DNA of 64,000 bases from NCBI RefSeq assembly GCF_024166365.1, contig NC_064823.1, positions 4,210,924 through 4,274,923 on the forward strand, written 5' to 3'. This DNA comes from Elephas maximus indicus. Lineage: Eukaryota > Chordata > Mammalia > Proboscidea > Elephantidae. Below, piece by piece: positions 1-26,712 of this stretch (position 1 is its first letter; every line of letters starts with the position of its first letter). The position numbers were made by a program, and so were the translations under genes. A model generated the notes under the pieces. It was not told the DNA's origin. It did no database searches and saw only the letters and a list, made by a program, of their open reading frames with translations.

Positions 1-26
1 GATTTGACTGTATCTCTGAGGTTGCT

Positions 27-200
27 GGAGCCCGGGTGGCTCTATGAGTAAGCGGTCAACTGCTAACCAAAAGGTGGGTAGTTGGACTCTGCCAGCTGCT
101 CCTTTGAAACCCTATGCTGCAGTTGTACTCTGACCTATAGGGTTGCCGCGTGAGTCCGAATCCACTCAGTGGCAACACGTTCTTGTGGTTTTATAAGGTT
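27..200 (+). repeat. AfroSINE copy (diverged)
   Basis: Starts near 'gagcccgggtggctc', contains 'actgctaaccaaaaggtggg' and 'actctgacctatagggttgc', and ends near 'ccactcagtggcaac'. Diverged from the family pattern. Confidence 0.8.
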
Positions 201-365
201 GCTTGATGCATGACTGGGAGGTTAATTTTTTTTTAGCCAATCTTTGAAAATACAAATGCGTGCCATGTTAGAGTTTGAGGTCCTGTTTGTATGTTGAATA
301 AGTCTATGTACGGGTTTTTTTTTTAATAATTTAGGCTGATTTCTAGTGTATGTAGCCTATTATAC

Positions 366-560
366 AGAGTCCTGGTGGCACAGCGGTTAAAGCGCTCTGC
401 TGCTAACGGAAAGGTTGGAGGTTATAACTGACCAGCTGCTCTGCAGGAGAAAGATGTGGCAGTCTGCTTCTGAAAAGATGACAGCTCTACTACACTGCGG
501 GTCAGAATCGACTTGATGTCAGTGGGTTTAGCCAGGCTTTTGTTTTTTGGGGTTTTTGGG
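366..560 (+). repeat. AfroSINE copy (longer subfamily)
   Basis: 'gagtcctggtggcacagcgg' head, 'ctgctgctaacggaaaggtt' middle and 'cagaatcgacttgatgtcag' tail, ending in a T/G-rich run. It carries the extra 'gagaaagatgtggcagtctg' block of the ~205 bp form. Confidence 0.85.
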
Positions 561-1490
561 GGGGCAAAAATGAATGTCTAGCACTGTTAACTTTCCTACT
601 GGTTATGTGAAAATGTTGTGTACATATATGGTCTGGGTTTTCTGGAAAATTTTCAATTTAAAATATTCTGCGTTATTTTCAAGTATACTCACCTTGACTT
701 TCTTTTTCTTTTTTTTTTAATTGGAGAAATAGCATCCCCAGAAGTTTTGCTCTACTTTAAGGCTGCTATTCAATGGAAAGGGGAAATTTAGCCTAAATGT
801 TTTTACTGACAACACAAATGTGTTTAGTCTATCAAAGTTCATCATGAAATTTGAACCTGAAAATCACATTTTCTCATTCACTGTAAGTTGAAAGAGGTAG
901 TGTCAGTCTTGTAAAGGTCATCAACTTGAAAAAATTAAATTTAGCAGTATGTGAAAAGATGAAGCATGTGTTGAAATAAAACTGGAGGAATGGCATTAAT
1001 TTCGCTTTAAAAATTATTTTAAAAATGTGTTATAAGAAATTACCCTTCAGAATTAATGGCAGCATTGGTGTTACATTTTATGTAAAAACTGAGTTAAAGA
1101 ATGTCAGTGTGAGCAGAGTCAATGAGGATAATTCAACGTGAAACGGTATCTTTTAGAAACATTGATTGGTGGGAAAAGGCTGTCAGGAGAGTGTTCTTGA
1201 TAACTGTTTAAACTTCTTATGTATCTATATCTTAAATCTTCAAAACGATGCAAAGAAATACTTATAAAAACTTTAAAAAAATCTTTTGTGTAGGTAAGTG
1301 GACAAAATACTGTTTTACTGTGGAAATGGAATCACAGATTTTCATCTACACAGATGTTTATGTTTAAAAGCTCAAGTTTATATATAGGTGAGCGTAGAAT
1401 TTGGTTGTTATTAGTTACATTTCATAACAAATTACAGCTGTGGTTCTTAAAACATGGCCTGGGGACTCAGAGGGGTCTAGGCAGTCAGAG

Positions 1491-1702
1491 GAACCCCTGG
1501 GTGGTGCAAACGATTGGTGAACTCAGCTGCTAACTGAAAGGTTGGAGTTTCAAGTCCACCCAGAGGTGACATGGAAGAAAGGCCTGGTGACCTACTTCCA
1601 GAAAAGCAGTCGTTAAAAACCCTGTGGGTGCAGCTCTGCTGTGACACACGCTGACGCTGTGACACGTGGGGTGTCGCCTTGAGTTGGAATCAGTGTTGAT
1701 GG
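1491..1702 (+). repeat. AfroSINE-related copy (variant)
   Basis: 'aacccctgggtggtgcaaac' head and 'gttggaatcagtgttgatgg' tail, with an internal 'agaaaggcctggtgacctac' block shared with the tRNA-Gly-headed SINEs at 6979 and 29074. Confidence 0.8.
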
Positions 1703-3068
1703 CTACTCATTTCATGAAGTCAGAACTGTTTTCAAAATAATACTAAGACATTATTACTGGTCTTTTCACTGTCATAAGTGTACGGAGGAATTTTCTAGAG
1801 GCTACATGGCGTGATATTACAATAGATTGCATGAAAATGCAAAATGAGAATGCACTGTCTTCCATTAGATTAAACGTTAGAGTTTTGCAAACGTTGTAAC
1901 AAAGCTACTCCTTTATTTTTCTTTTAGAAAAGTAACTTTTCATAAAAGTACTGTTTATAAGTAGTGGGCTTATTGATTTTAAAATGAATTAATAAATATT
2001 TCAAATTTTCTGTTGTAATTTCAAATATAATTATAAGAAGGATCTATTAAAAAACAAAACAAAACTCTGTATTCCTAAATAATTTGAGTGTAAAAGGGTC
2101 CTTTGACCAAAAAAAGTTTGAGGGTAGCTGATTTACAGCTTTGTTCAGGTCCCCATGGTAGCCACTAACCACATGTGGCTACTGAGTACCTGAAATGTGG
2201 CTGAGAAACTGAATTTTTAAATTCCAAAGCAACGGAAAATTTTTTTATATTGGTTACATATGGAAAAGACAATATTTTGGAAATACTGGATTAAATAAAA
2301 GGTATTAGTTTCACCATTTTGCTTAATGTGGCTACTGGAAGATTTAAAATTACACTAGTCCCAGACCTTTACCTCTTGTCCTTCCTTCTTACTTTCATTT
2401 GTGTTCTTCTCTCACCTGTAACTGTTGGAGCCTTGGGGCATTAGCAGAGAGCTGTGGTCAGTCAGGTGCAGGAGTTGAGTGGTGGCCTTGTAGTGGTAGT
2501 TCATGGTCTTGCTTGTTGGGGGATACCACCACCACCTAATTGTTTCCCACTCTTTTTTTTTCTGTTACTTGCAAACTAAGTTTTATTTTTGACCTGAGAA
2601 CATTGTTATGAACTGAAGGCATTGCCAGCATTCTCTTCTGCAAAGCGGAGAGGTATGCTTCTTGTCAGACTTACTTACCAAGTTTGGTATTCGCTAACAG
2701 CTGCTGAGTGAGGCTGGAGTAGTCTACCATACAAACACAGTTTGATTAGAAAGATAGAAATGAAACAAGAAGACTTTTATCTATAGTAAAGGCAAGGATA
2801 AGCAATTTTTTTTTTTTGCACTATGAATAAAATTATAATTGTTTTCAAATTTTATTTGAGGCATTTATTTCTCGAAGTAATATTGACCAGCAACACCAGC
2901 TAGTGGTGACTAGAAAATGACATCTGTCAGATTACCTTTAGTTTCATTGTTTGTTTTTTAAGTGAGTTGCTTGTTTTTTTTTCTCTGCAGGGCTAGAAAG
3001 ATAACAGTCAATCAAGCATTAAGCAAGAAATAAGGAAATTTATTTTTTAATCTTTGCTTATAGCATGC

Positions 3069-3236
3069 ATGGAAACCCTGGTGGTGTAGTGGTTAAGTGC
3101 GACAGCTGCCAACCAAGAGGTCAGCAGTTCGGATCTGCCAGGCGCTCCTTGGAAACTCTATCAGGCAGTTGTACTCTGTCCTGTAGGGTCGCTATGAGTT
3201 GGAATCGACTCGACGGCCGTGGGTTTGGTTTTTTGG
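3069..3236 (+). repeat. AfroSINE copy with target-site duplication
   Basis: Near-consensus copy from 'ggaaaccctggtggtgtagt' to 'gggtttggttttttgg'. It is flanked by tatagcatgcat (3059-3070) and tatagcgtgcat (3238-3249), a duplication with one mismatch. Confidence 0.93.
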
Positions 3237-6131
3237 TTATAGCGTGCATAATACTGCTAAACGATACCAATAAATTCATGTTTATTCTCAAGAATTGTAT
3301 GGAATTTAAAATTTTATTTGAACTATTTATCTGAGCAAATTAGTATTGAAAAGTTTTCAAAAATTTACACAGACTCGAATAAATTTCTGTTATCAAAAGT
3401 TACTCGTTGACTTATGTAAAGAGTGCTTACATAAAAACGTGAAGTATTCGTGGACACTACATTATTTTAAAAATTGATCTGAGATTTGGCTCTCAGATTT
3501 TTGTTTGAATGTGTTTAGCGTTTTTGTTTTGTGTAAGTATATAAAGATAACAGGTAAAATGAGTGAGCATCAAAAATAAGAGAAATCAGTGCTTTCTTAA
3601 CAATTTGTTTACAGAGTGCCTTTAAATTATCTTACACCTTTATTTAGCTTTGAAATTTTTTACTTCCAGCTATGTTTTTAATGCTCTCTGAACTATTAGT
3701 ATATGCTTCATGAGGCTAGAGATTTATTCACGCTTGTATACCTGGTTCATAGCACAGGGCTGACACATGGTAAATCCTTATGTCATGTGCTGAGTTTACC
3801 AAGAGTAATAGATCTTCTAGTTGGTAATTCAGAGATTTATGCATAATCTTACATTCATATCCTTTTACATTTAAAGTATGAATAAGTAAATTTTCTTAAG
3901 TTTATATGAACTTGTTTTAATCTGTAGAGTATATCTGGGATAATATGTTGAATTTTGAGGGGTGGGGAAGGCTGGGATTGGAGGTACGAACAAGAAAGTA
4001 CATTTTTTAAGAAATAACTTCCACTGACATAAGAAACCATAAAACGATGGTTTTGGAAATGCACCTTACTTAAGAATTCAGGGTAGCATAATATGTGACC
4101 CTTAGGCAAATTTCATTTTGTTTATATCTTAAAACATTTGAAAATCTCATAAAATTCTGTTGCTGTATATTTGAAGCTCTTGGTTTTAATATGGTAGAGT
4201 TTGTAGGGTGTGTCTTAATACAATTATGTAAGGAATTAATTTATCCAGGATGGTTTATTAATAGCACCTAAGAAAACAGCTAAATTGCAACACAAGCCGA
4301 CTTTAAAGAGAATGAGGTTCCTAGGATAAATTTCAAAAACCTGAGAAGTTGCTTTCAAAGATTCCTTAGTGTGAGTATTGTAGGGAGGGACTTAGAAAAA
4401 AATAGTTGCAAGTGGTAATATATTTTATACTTACTAAGTTTCTTAAAGTTGAGCTAGAAGGACTGATCGCATCCTTTGCTTCAGTGAAGCTGCAGATGAG
4501 AGTAAGCAGGGTCACCTAAAGATAGATTCACGTAGAGGTTTGGCTGCCTCTCTGGAACCATTTAGCTTTGAGCAGATTTCCATAAATGGAAAGAGCAACT
4601 GGAGAGAACCGGCACCTTGGTGAGAGTGTGGGTGATGTGCGACAGGTGGTAAAACCAGCTCTGGGTGTTCCTAAATGCCGTCCACACGGCTGGGGCTTAG
4701 GACTGAGGCGCCAGCATTTGAGCGTTCTGAGACTAAGTGGACTTTTTATTTTTTAATTAAAAGTTTCCTGGAAACAATTTAAAAGGATGCATGTTTTTAG
4801 TATGTAGAACTTGTGGGTTTGTAGTATGGTTTGATGAAATTTGTGTAAATGTTTCCTTTTAGCTCCTTTGCGGGGGGGATATCTTGAGACAATCAAATTG
4901 GTAACTACTACATATTTCTGTAGTAGACTATTCAGTATTTTAAGTCAGGACGTGAGATCAATCTATTATTAGGATAATAAGTTCTTAAGTTTGTCCTCAA
5001 AGGTCGGTGGGTTTTCCTTAAATTCAATACATAAAAGAAATACTTGTGTGCCTACTATTTGGGAATCTTACGTTAGGAACTACAGCAAACACAAAGATGA
5101 GTTAAAATAGCCCCCTGGACCTGAAACAGTTTATAATGTAGGAGTGTTAAAATAAGCAGTTACCACCGTTTATTAAGCTATATGTTAGGCACTGCCCAAA
5201 GTTTTGTGGGAATCATTGTACTTTTAGTTCTCACAGGTAATACGTAGTCCTGTTTTGTAAAAAAGGAAATAGGGGCTTAAGCTCTGTTAAGTTAAGCTGG
5301 AACTCCAGTTTTGGACCTGAAAACCAAGCTGCTGTGGTGCGAAGCATTACTGTTTCATGAGTAACTTAATCAAGCAGAGCATAAAATAAGTGCTAGAAGA
5401 GATACAGAGGGTGGTAGAATTAGAAAAGGTTCACAGAAGCATGGAAACTCTTTTTCTAAAATGTCTTAGGAAAAGCCTACCAAAGTCCAGTGAGGTCCTG
5501 AAGAAAGAATAGAGCAAAGTTACTGTGAAGAAAGTTCCCACGTGCTCGGGAGCTAAAGCTAATAATGCCTGTGGTTATCCATCTCCAGGCAGCCCTGACT
5601 AGAGAGTTTTTGTTTACCTAGGAAAGTCTGTAAGAATTGAACAGAATCATTAAATTAGAAATATGATGTGTTTCTGACTGATTCTGCTAGGTACTATCCC
5701 TTGGCTTTAGTTGGAGCACATCAGAATATATCATTGATTTCGTGGGATTGTTCATCTACAGCTGTCCTTCTCCCCACCCTCCCCACCCCAGTTAGTTTTG
5801 GCCTAAAGTTGTTGCAGTGTTAAAATTTCAAGGATTTTTCATTGTTTTCTTTTAGATAAAATGTAGGAACATCTCAGTAATTTCTTATCAGTCTCATTGG
5901 TTGCTCTGTAATCGACATTCATTTTACAAAGTGTAGATACTGGCTTGCTTTGATTTTTAAATTATTTCTGTAAATTATGTAGACATATCAGTGGCTTATT
6001 TAGAGTTACTTACATAGGTGTGAATTTATATTTATTTTTCAGTAATGTGTTTTCCTTTAGTAATGTGTTTAGTAACAAATGTGAATGTACTTAAAGTGCT
6101 TTTTTAATTGAGTAGAACTTTTTTTCCCCAG

Positions 6132-19527
<13,396 letters not shown>

Positions 19528-21826
19528 AACAGCAGCTCTGCTGCAGACTGGTAGTGATTGGTTGAACAGTGCTGACATAAATACTTGGAAGGGAGTCATC
19601 AAGAAAAGTCAAAAGAAGACTTTAAAACATTTTTAATGCATATAAAAAACAATCAAACTTACTGGAAATAAATTACCTATCCCATGTTTCAGTGGGAAAT
19701 GAACTACGTACTGAGATGCTGACAGAAAACTGCCTCTTACTGTAGGAAACAACTGAATCCGTCAACTAGAAAAAGGATGGAAAGGGACCAAGCAGCTCAC
19801 TACAATCTCAAGTTACACTAAGACTTGGAACACTAAAATGCTGTAAGAGGTTACATAGTTTTCAGTGGGGAGGGGTTAGGATGGGCGATCTCATTGTTAC
19901 ATATAGCAATTTTTGATGCATTTTATATGCATACCAGCAATTACTACTGTGTTCGCACAGTACTCACTTAACTGGTGCTATGTGAAGACTGCTAATATAG
20001 GTATTTTAGAATGTGAATTGAAGGATGGATCCAAAAGCTTCAGAAAGAGGATAGCAGAAAAGATCTAGTGCGAATTTTTTTTTTTATCATATAGCTTAAG
20101 CTGATTTAAAACAAAGGCCTTAGACATTTTTGGTTTTCTTTCTTGAAATAAGCTAACGGCTTGTTTGTGTAAAGCTTTTTTATTAAAAGAAAAATTTTAA
20201 AAATCTTGTACCTAGCACAGTATTGTTATAGAATTTACATGTAACATTTTTATATGGTAGTTTAAGTCTGTCAGTTTCTTAATTGTGGACAAATTAACAG
20301 TTGGCTCCGGCCTTTCGCTGTAACATGCCCGTGTCACTCACTTAGCCCTGGCATCTGTGCGGACACGTCAGTCAGTTCTGCGGTCACGTGGAAGTTCAGG
20401 CTTAGCATGAATTTTTGTCAGGTAGCTCTCAAACCTGGAGTTCGTTCTTTTGTTCGTTCTTTTTTTTTTTTAGTTGAAGTTTAAGAGGGCAAGTACCAGT
20501 GTTCAGATTTGAACTATAATAGTTTGTATATTCAACATTTGAAGTATATTCTATTTTGTTGTACTCTTGTTTCAAAGTGTATTCAAGTAGGTTTTCTGAA
20601 ATATAGAAATGAAATTTATCTTGTGTGTTTTGGTCTCTGGTGGTATTTATAGTAATAATAATCAAAAGCCAGTATGGAGATGCTGTTTTAGTTAAAGTCA
20701 CGGACGTCCTATTTCTCCTTCCCAACTCCTGTGTGAAGAAATTCTATTCCTGATTTTGTTCCTTTACATTAATATTTGGCAAATAATCTGTATGTTGCCA
20801 CTTCCTGATTATTGTCTTGAACTAAATAACATTCTACTTACTATAATTAATTTAGTAATTTAGTCGGCCACACTTAAAAGAACTTATAAAACACTTTCAA
20901 ATCAGATCATTTGTTTCTCAAGCCATCTTCTGAAGGTGAGAAAGAACAAGTACAGTCGTGTGCCATCTAACATCCTACCGCATATACGTCTGTGGTCCCA
21001 ACCCTGGTAAAGCCTATTATATTAAAAACTCAATCTGTGGAAAGAAAAAGTTCACCGCACGTACGGTGGTTCATAATAACAAACAGGCACCAAAACATTA
21101 TTACTGTTGCTGGATGATTATGTTAAACATGTTTTAGTCTGTCTGGAAGTGTTTAATGTTTTTTATGCAGAGAAAGGTAGACTACATACTACATACTAAG
21201 ACAAACATTTGACTGACTGATGTTAGATACAAACTGTACCTAACTCTTCCAAATTAAGTACAGTTTCACCTTAAAGACAGATTTAGGAACGGAGCCGAGT
21301 GGTAGTCTAGGGGCTGCCTGTCTATGATAGGGTGTTCACACAACGTGCCAATCACGGTGTCTGTTTCATAGACTGTGTCAGGGACATTAAGCTACGCATG
21401 ACTGTAATACTCTACCCTTTTTACAGAATAGGAAATTGAGGTACCAGGGATTAAAGGAATTTCCTAATTTCACACAAAACTAGGTCCTAAGGCCCCAAGT
21501 TTTAATGCTGTTTCTCCTACAAAGAAAAGTCTATTTTTCACATGTTTTAGAAATTTAGATAAACTGGTATTTAACATCTTCTTGCCTTTAATTGCGCATT
21601 TGATCCACCCAGTTGATTGCAGTTGATGGCGACCCGTGTGTGGTGTGTGTGGAGAGTAGAACTGCTCCACAGGGTAGCAGAGGAGCAGTTAGCCGTTTGA
21701 GCCACCCAGGGACTTCTTGATCGGGTACTGCTTCAGTCCAGTTAGGTTAGCTAAGATTTTTATAACAGCACTTTTATAATCTTCTACCTTTTACATAAAC
21801 ATATCTGATAGTACTTTTTAAATAAA
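19528..21826 (+). other. ELF2: ELF2 3'UTR and downstream flank (3' end not fixed)
   Basis: AT-rich non-coding sequence after the ELF2 stop. Candidate poly(A) signals are AATAAA at 19667-19672, ATTAAA at 20182-20187 and AATAAA at 21821-21826. Which is used cannot be decided from sequence, so the right boundary is a guess. About 20953-21010 looks like an old DNA-transposon remnant, and 21370-21485 looks like a degraded MIR. No other gene is seen here. Confidence 0.4.
21600..21716 (-). repeat. AfroSINE fragment
   Basis: Reverse orientation, 'cagttgatggcgacccgtgt' to 'gagccacccagggactt'. A shorter scrap lies at about 21974-22010 ('ccagtgccatcgagtcgatc'). Confidence 0.8.
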
Positions 21827-23688
21827 GCTTAAAGAAAAACTCAGTTGATTCTTACCCCATTTGGGTGAAGATTTCAAAATCTGCACTATATGCTTTGGCA
21901 TTTAATTGTATTATGTTATTTTTTGTACTGTGGTTTTATTTGTTTTGTCGTGTCTTCTATAATACTCCTTTAACCCAAAAACCCAGTGCCATCGAGTCGA
22001 TCCCGGGGCAAAGATTATATTTTAAAGCATACCTACCTTCCTCCCCAAGTTCTGAGTATATTAGACACTCATTTATTGATTTTGATAACATATTTGCTAA
22101 GAATCTAACTCACATGCTAATGGATATTTAAATTTTATTTAAAGTAAATCTTGCCTCTTATGCTACATTCTTAATTGGTTCTCATTAGGTTAAGCCAGGC
22201 CTACCTAACTTAACCCCCGTCCCCCGCCACTACTTTACCTGAAAAATGCTCAACCTCTCTTTCAGAATAAGTACACCGAAGTCTAGATTTGGACATATAT
22301 ATGTTGACGGTACATACTGATCAGTGTTCCTGCTAACTGAAATTATGTAATGGTTTGGATTTTTATCTCAAGTTCTCCAAACTGTACTGGAAATCAGGAT
22401 AACCATATATTTGCTTATGTCCAGCATGTTGAAGGAAAAAACACACAACCATGGGTTGATGCCATGACATTTTCCAGCCCCACCAGACCTTTAAACAATG
22501 ATTAACAATCTGTCTACATATGCCTTAGGCCATTTTCCAGGAACAATTCCAGCCTTCACCATCCTTCTTAGAGGCCATGCTACCCTCTCGACAAATGACC
22601 GGTACACACTCCTCTTTACAGAGAACGCCGGGGTCCTGAGTTGCACACTGCTTAATTTCTGGACCTCTTGCTGTAGAGCCTCTACTTACTCTAGCATCCA
22701 TCCTGACCACCTGTCTCAGGAAGGAGGTGTCCTCCTGTACTCATTGTCTCCTCCCCTTCCACACCTTACAAACCATCGCTTCAGCTAATAACCTGCAGTT
22801 CTGATTTCTGGCTCAGAAGACCTCACTGAGGTCTCCAGTAGCCCAGTTGTCAGATCAGGCAGACACTTTGTTTTATAATGAGGTTTCACATCTCACCTAC
22901 TTCTTAAAACTTTTTTAGTTTTCCATGACACCCCTCTTCTTGCTTCCTGCCTGACTGACTCAATCTACTTTGCTTCCCTTAGCATTCCTTTAATGTTCGT
23001 ACTCACCAAGGCTCTGTCTGTGGGATTTTTTCCCTCATAGGGTTGTTGTAAGGATTAAATGGGTTACTAAGAATTTAGAACCAGTGCCTGGCATATAGCA
23101 AGTAGTATATAAAACGTTTACTACTACGATTTCACTTGAATGTGGTTATTGCTGGCTACCACATCTGTTGTTCCAGCCTAAACCTTTTCCCTGAGTTTAG
23201 ATGGGTTGCCTACTGGCCAACTCCTCGCGAATATCCAGCTGAACTCTCTTCCCTCTAAAATCTGTTCTCTCATACTTCCTTAGCTCAGTAAATGACGTTA
23301 CCAGCAACCCATGACTTGGGCCAGAAGAAACCTGAGGGTCATTCTAGACATCTTACCTATACATCCAGTCATGCACCACGTCTGATTGATTAAAGTACTT
23401 TCTAAAAACCTTCTTTCCCATCATCCCTACCCTTATTCCCTTACAACTATTTCCTAACTCATTCTCCATGCTACCAGCTGAGAGGTTTCTAAAACAAATC
23501 TCATTTACTTTTTTCTTTAAATTCTTCAATTGTGTCTTGCTGAAAAGACAAAAATTGAAAGCATAGCTTTTAGAGTCCTTCGGTCTGGCCAATCTCGTTC
23601 TCTTGCCACTCCTGTTTTAATAGGCCTCTCTGGGCTACAAACATACTGTTTCATTTTCTCAAATATTTCAAGAACCCATCCTATATTG

Positions 23689-23849
23689 GGAAACCCTGGT
23701 GGCGTGTGGTTAAGAGCTACGGCTGCTAACCAAAAGTTTGGCAGTTAAATCCACTCCTTGGAAACCTATGGGGCAGTTCTACTCTGTCCTATAGGGTCAC
23801 TATGAGTTGAAATCAACTCAATGGCAATGGGTCTGGTTTTGGTTTTTTA
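23689..23849 (+). repeat. AfroSINE copy
   Basis: 'gggaaaccctggtggcgtgt' to 'caatgggtctggttttggtt', close to consensus with small deletions. Confidence 0.92.
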
Positions 23850-25084
23850 TCCTTCGTTGAGCTGTTCCACTGATGACTTCGCTCCAGACCACTCTTCTTT
23901 TCCTCCTTCACCTAGATTTGAGTTCAGTTTTATCTCCTGAGTTGAAGGCTATAGACATCAAAAAAAAATTCTGAAATAGGTTTGGAAAGAATTCAGGATG
24001 GGGAGTAGTTTACTCTGAGTAAACTCTTAGGTAAAATACAAAGTATATAAAGACAAGGGATGGGGAGAGGAGTATTCATAGGAAATAAAACAGGACGGAT
24101 GAGGTAGTATAGTGGTGGGCAACACTGTCAAGGGCAGCAGGGAGGGCAAAGCAAATTAGGCCAAAGAAAAGGCCACTGAGACTGTTGATAAAGACAGTGA
24201 CAATGAGCGCAGCTCTAGAAAGGGACTGGGGATGAGGCCTCTGGCACAGCGTACTTCAGTCAGGAATGTACATTTCTGACCACTGTATACAAACTACTTC
24301 ATTACTAGTAATCAGACAAACTTCCCAAAGATGAAATTTTGGGCTTAGGGTTATTTGCAAAGTCTCCTGTGATCCTGATCTGCTCTGAGGGCACTCCAGA
24401 GCACATGATTGTGAGGAGCCAAGAGTAACTAGCCCTACTCCAATCCCCCTGGTATCAGTGTGACTTTGCCCTTTATTACAGCCTTCAGCCATTCATAGTG
24501 CTACAAGCCCACGGAGCTGTGATTCATTTGTACTTCAACCCCCTTATCATTGTCCCCAGTAGTCAAAACCTAGTGGTATTCTTTAGCAACTCAGTGCATA
24601 GTGATTCCAGTTCTCATGGGAGAATGAGCAGATACTGTGAACCCTTTGCAAAGGCGCTGATTGGCCTCCTCCTGGCTTCGTAGCCTCAAGACCTTTGAAA
24701 AACTCAAGTGCAGCAGGAAGCCTTGGTCGACATGTACCTACTTCAGCTTTTGGGCAGCGTTAACTGTGCTTTTGAACCCTGACTCAGTAGTAACACTTCC
24801 TGTGGGTTCAGGACTTAACATTATCACAATTTGCAAAGTGAAAACATAAAACTGTTTAATGCAGAACGTTCTGCTAAAAAAAAACTGTAAGGCCATAAAT
24901 TTAACAGAAGAGTTGCCTTCTTCCAAGATACTGTTTCCTCCCATCCCATTGTATTATGTTGTTTCACTTTGAGAAAAATCTTACGTTTTTCTTTAGTGAA
25001 GTGATACTATCAGTCGTAAAAGGAGAAATCTCAATTTTACATAATCTGCCGATTATTTGGGTTGTAGGACATTGATGCAATTTA

Positions 25085-25255
25085 ACAGTGTTCCCAAACT
25101 TGGCTGCAGATTAGAATCACCTGGGAAGCTTTTAAAAATCCTGTTGCCCAAATCTCGCTCCATCCCAACTAAATTACAGTGTTCGGGGTGAGGAGGCAGG
25201 CTTTTTATCAGTACTGTCCAGATATCTCTAGGTGGTTCCAGAGTTTGGACCACTG
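25085..25255 (+). repeat. MER5A-like hAT MITE
   Basis: 'cagtgttcccaaacttggct', 'agaatcacctgggaagcttt' and 'gtttggaccactgac' match the MER5A pattern of ends and middle. Classified by recall. Confidence 0.7.
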
Positions 25256-26360
25256 ACTTTATAGCTTCAATAAGGCAAGCTTTGGCAGTAGGGATCTATG
25301 TCCTAACCTATGCTTTTCTAGAATGTCTAACAGGAAAAGGAAGCTAGTTGAAGATATGTCAACGTATTTTTATGCAAGTGCCACGCCCTCCTCCCCATAC
25401 TAATTTTTTCCACAGCAACATGTGGAAGACAATTGGCAAGGTGGTCTTTGTGGGGGAGGGGCGCATGTTATTTGTGTAAAAGTATATTAAGTATTACAAC
25501 AACTACCTTAAAAAGAAAAACCCTCCACATTGTATGTATTTCATCAGTTCTAATGCCTTTTTCTTGGTTTTAACATCCGAGGATGAGCAGTCTTAAACAG
25601 TATACTTACTGTATTCATGTGCACTGACCCTTTAAAGAAATTACTTTGGAAAGCTATATACTAATGCCAACAATGCTACATTGTTCAAAGTACTTCGGAA
25701 CAGCTTCTTGGAACAGAATCTGAGTCTTAAACATACTTAATAGAGGTAAATTTCCTGATGAAGGAGAGTTTAGTTTTAGAAACAGCTAAGTCATTTGAGG
25801 TTAACAAATTGATTTGAGTCAAGCTCTAGGTGATGCCATATTTGGTCCAAAAATGAAACACGACTATAAAGTTCACACTGGTTTTCTTGAGTGCTTCGTA
25901 AAACTAGCTCTGGAGACAGTTCCAAAAATATTTTTGAACAGTGACAGCAGTACTGAAACTGTTTTTAAGTTCAAATCAGAGTTTTAAAGCTTTAGAAATT
26001 ATTTGGTCTGATAAGGAAGAAACTAAGGTTCAGAAAAATGTCTGACTTCCCAGTCTCACCTCAGCTAGCCAGTGGAAGACCTAGAAATAGATCTTCTGGC
26101 ACCCAGTTTAAAACTTTAGTCTCAATCCCCACTCCCACCCATCTGAAAAAAAAGGGTAGGGGAGGGACAGACAATAAAGCCCCTATATGAATGAGCCTGT
26201 ATACAGTAATCCTTACTTAAATTTTAAAATGCTGCAGAATTTCGCTGTGTTCTCTCCAAGTTAACTTATTTCTGGAAACCAGAGTTAGGAGCCAGGCATA
26301 TTCCGTGTCCATTCTTCCATCCTGTTTCTTTACCGGTGTTTCTCAACATTATACACACCA

Positions 26361-26513
26361 AAACCCAAAAAACCCATTGCCGTCTAGTTGATTCTGACTC
26401 ATAGTGACCGTATAGGACACGGTAGAGTTTCCAAGGAATGCCTAGTGGATTTGAACTGCTGACCCTTTGGTTAGCAGCTATAGCACTTAACCACTAAGCC
26501 ACCAGGGTTTCCA
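26361..26513 (-). repeat. AfroSINE copy
   Basis: Reverse orientation, 'aacccattgccgtctagttg' to 'actaagccaccagggtttcc'. Confidence 0.92.
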
Positions 26514-26569
26514 CAGGACACTGTAATTGTATTTCCACATTCTTATATATAAGTTGTCTACGTCTAGAG

Positions 26570-26712
26570 GCCTGAGTCTAATGTGGCAAAAAGTCAGCAG
26601 TTCGAATCCACCAGCCGCTCCTTGGAAACCCTCCGGGGCAGTTCTACCCTGTCGTGTAGGGTTGCTGAGAGTCAGAATCAACTTGATGGCAATGGGTTTG
26701 ATTTTGATTTTA
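26570..26712 (+). repeat. AfroSINE copy, 5'-truncated
   Basis: 'aaagtcagcagttcgaatcc' to 'ggcaatgggtttgattttga'. The 5' head is lost. It sits 57 bp from an oppositely oriented copy, so the two form an inverted pair. Confidence 0.88.

Larger units (their letters stand above)
1..6131 (+). other. ELF2: ELF2 intron (upstream part)
   Basis: Intronic sequence left of the first visible ELF2 exon. I searched it for the preceding ELF2 coding exon and did not find it. It holds four SINE copies, a degraded MIR at about 5165-5345, and a stretch near 2000-2130 resembling the end of an old hAT-type DNA transposon. Otherwise it is AT-rich with nothing recognisable, including 560-1490, 2130-3055 and 3250-5160. 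Confidence 0.8.

Noticed and set aside
22440..22990. C/T-rich stretch with a 96-codon frame in the intergenic region
   Set aside because: It looks like an old interspersed repeat. No conserved protein is recognisable and no splice pattern is seen.
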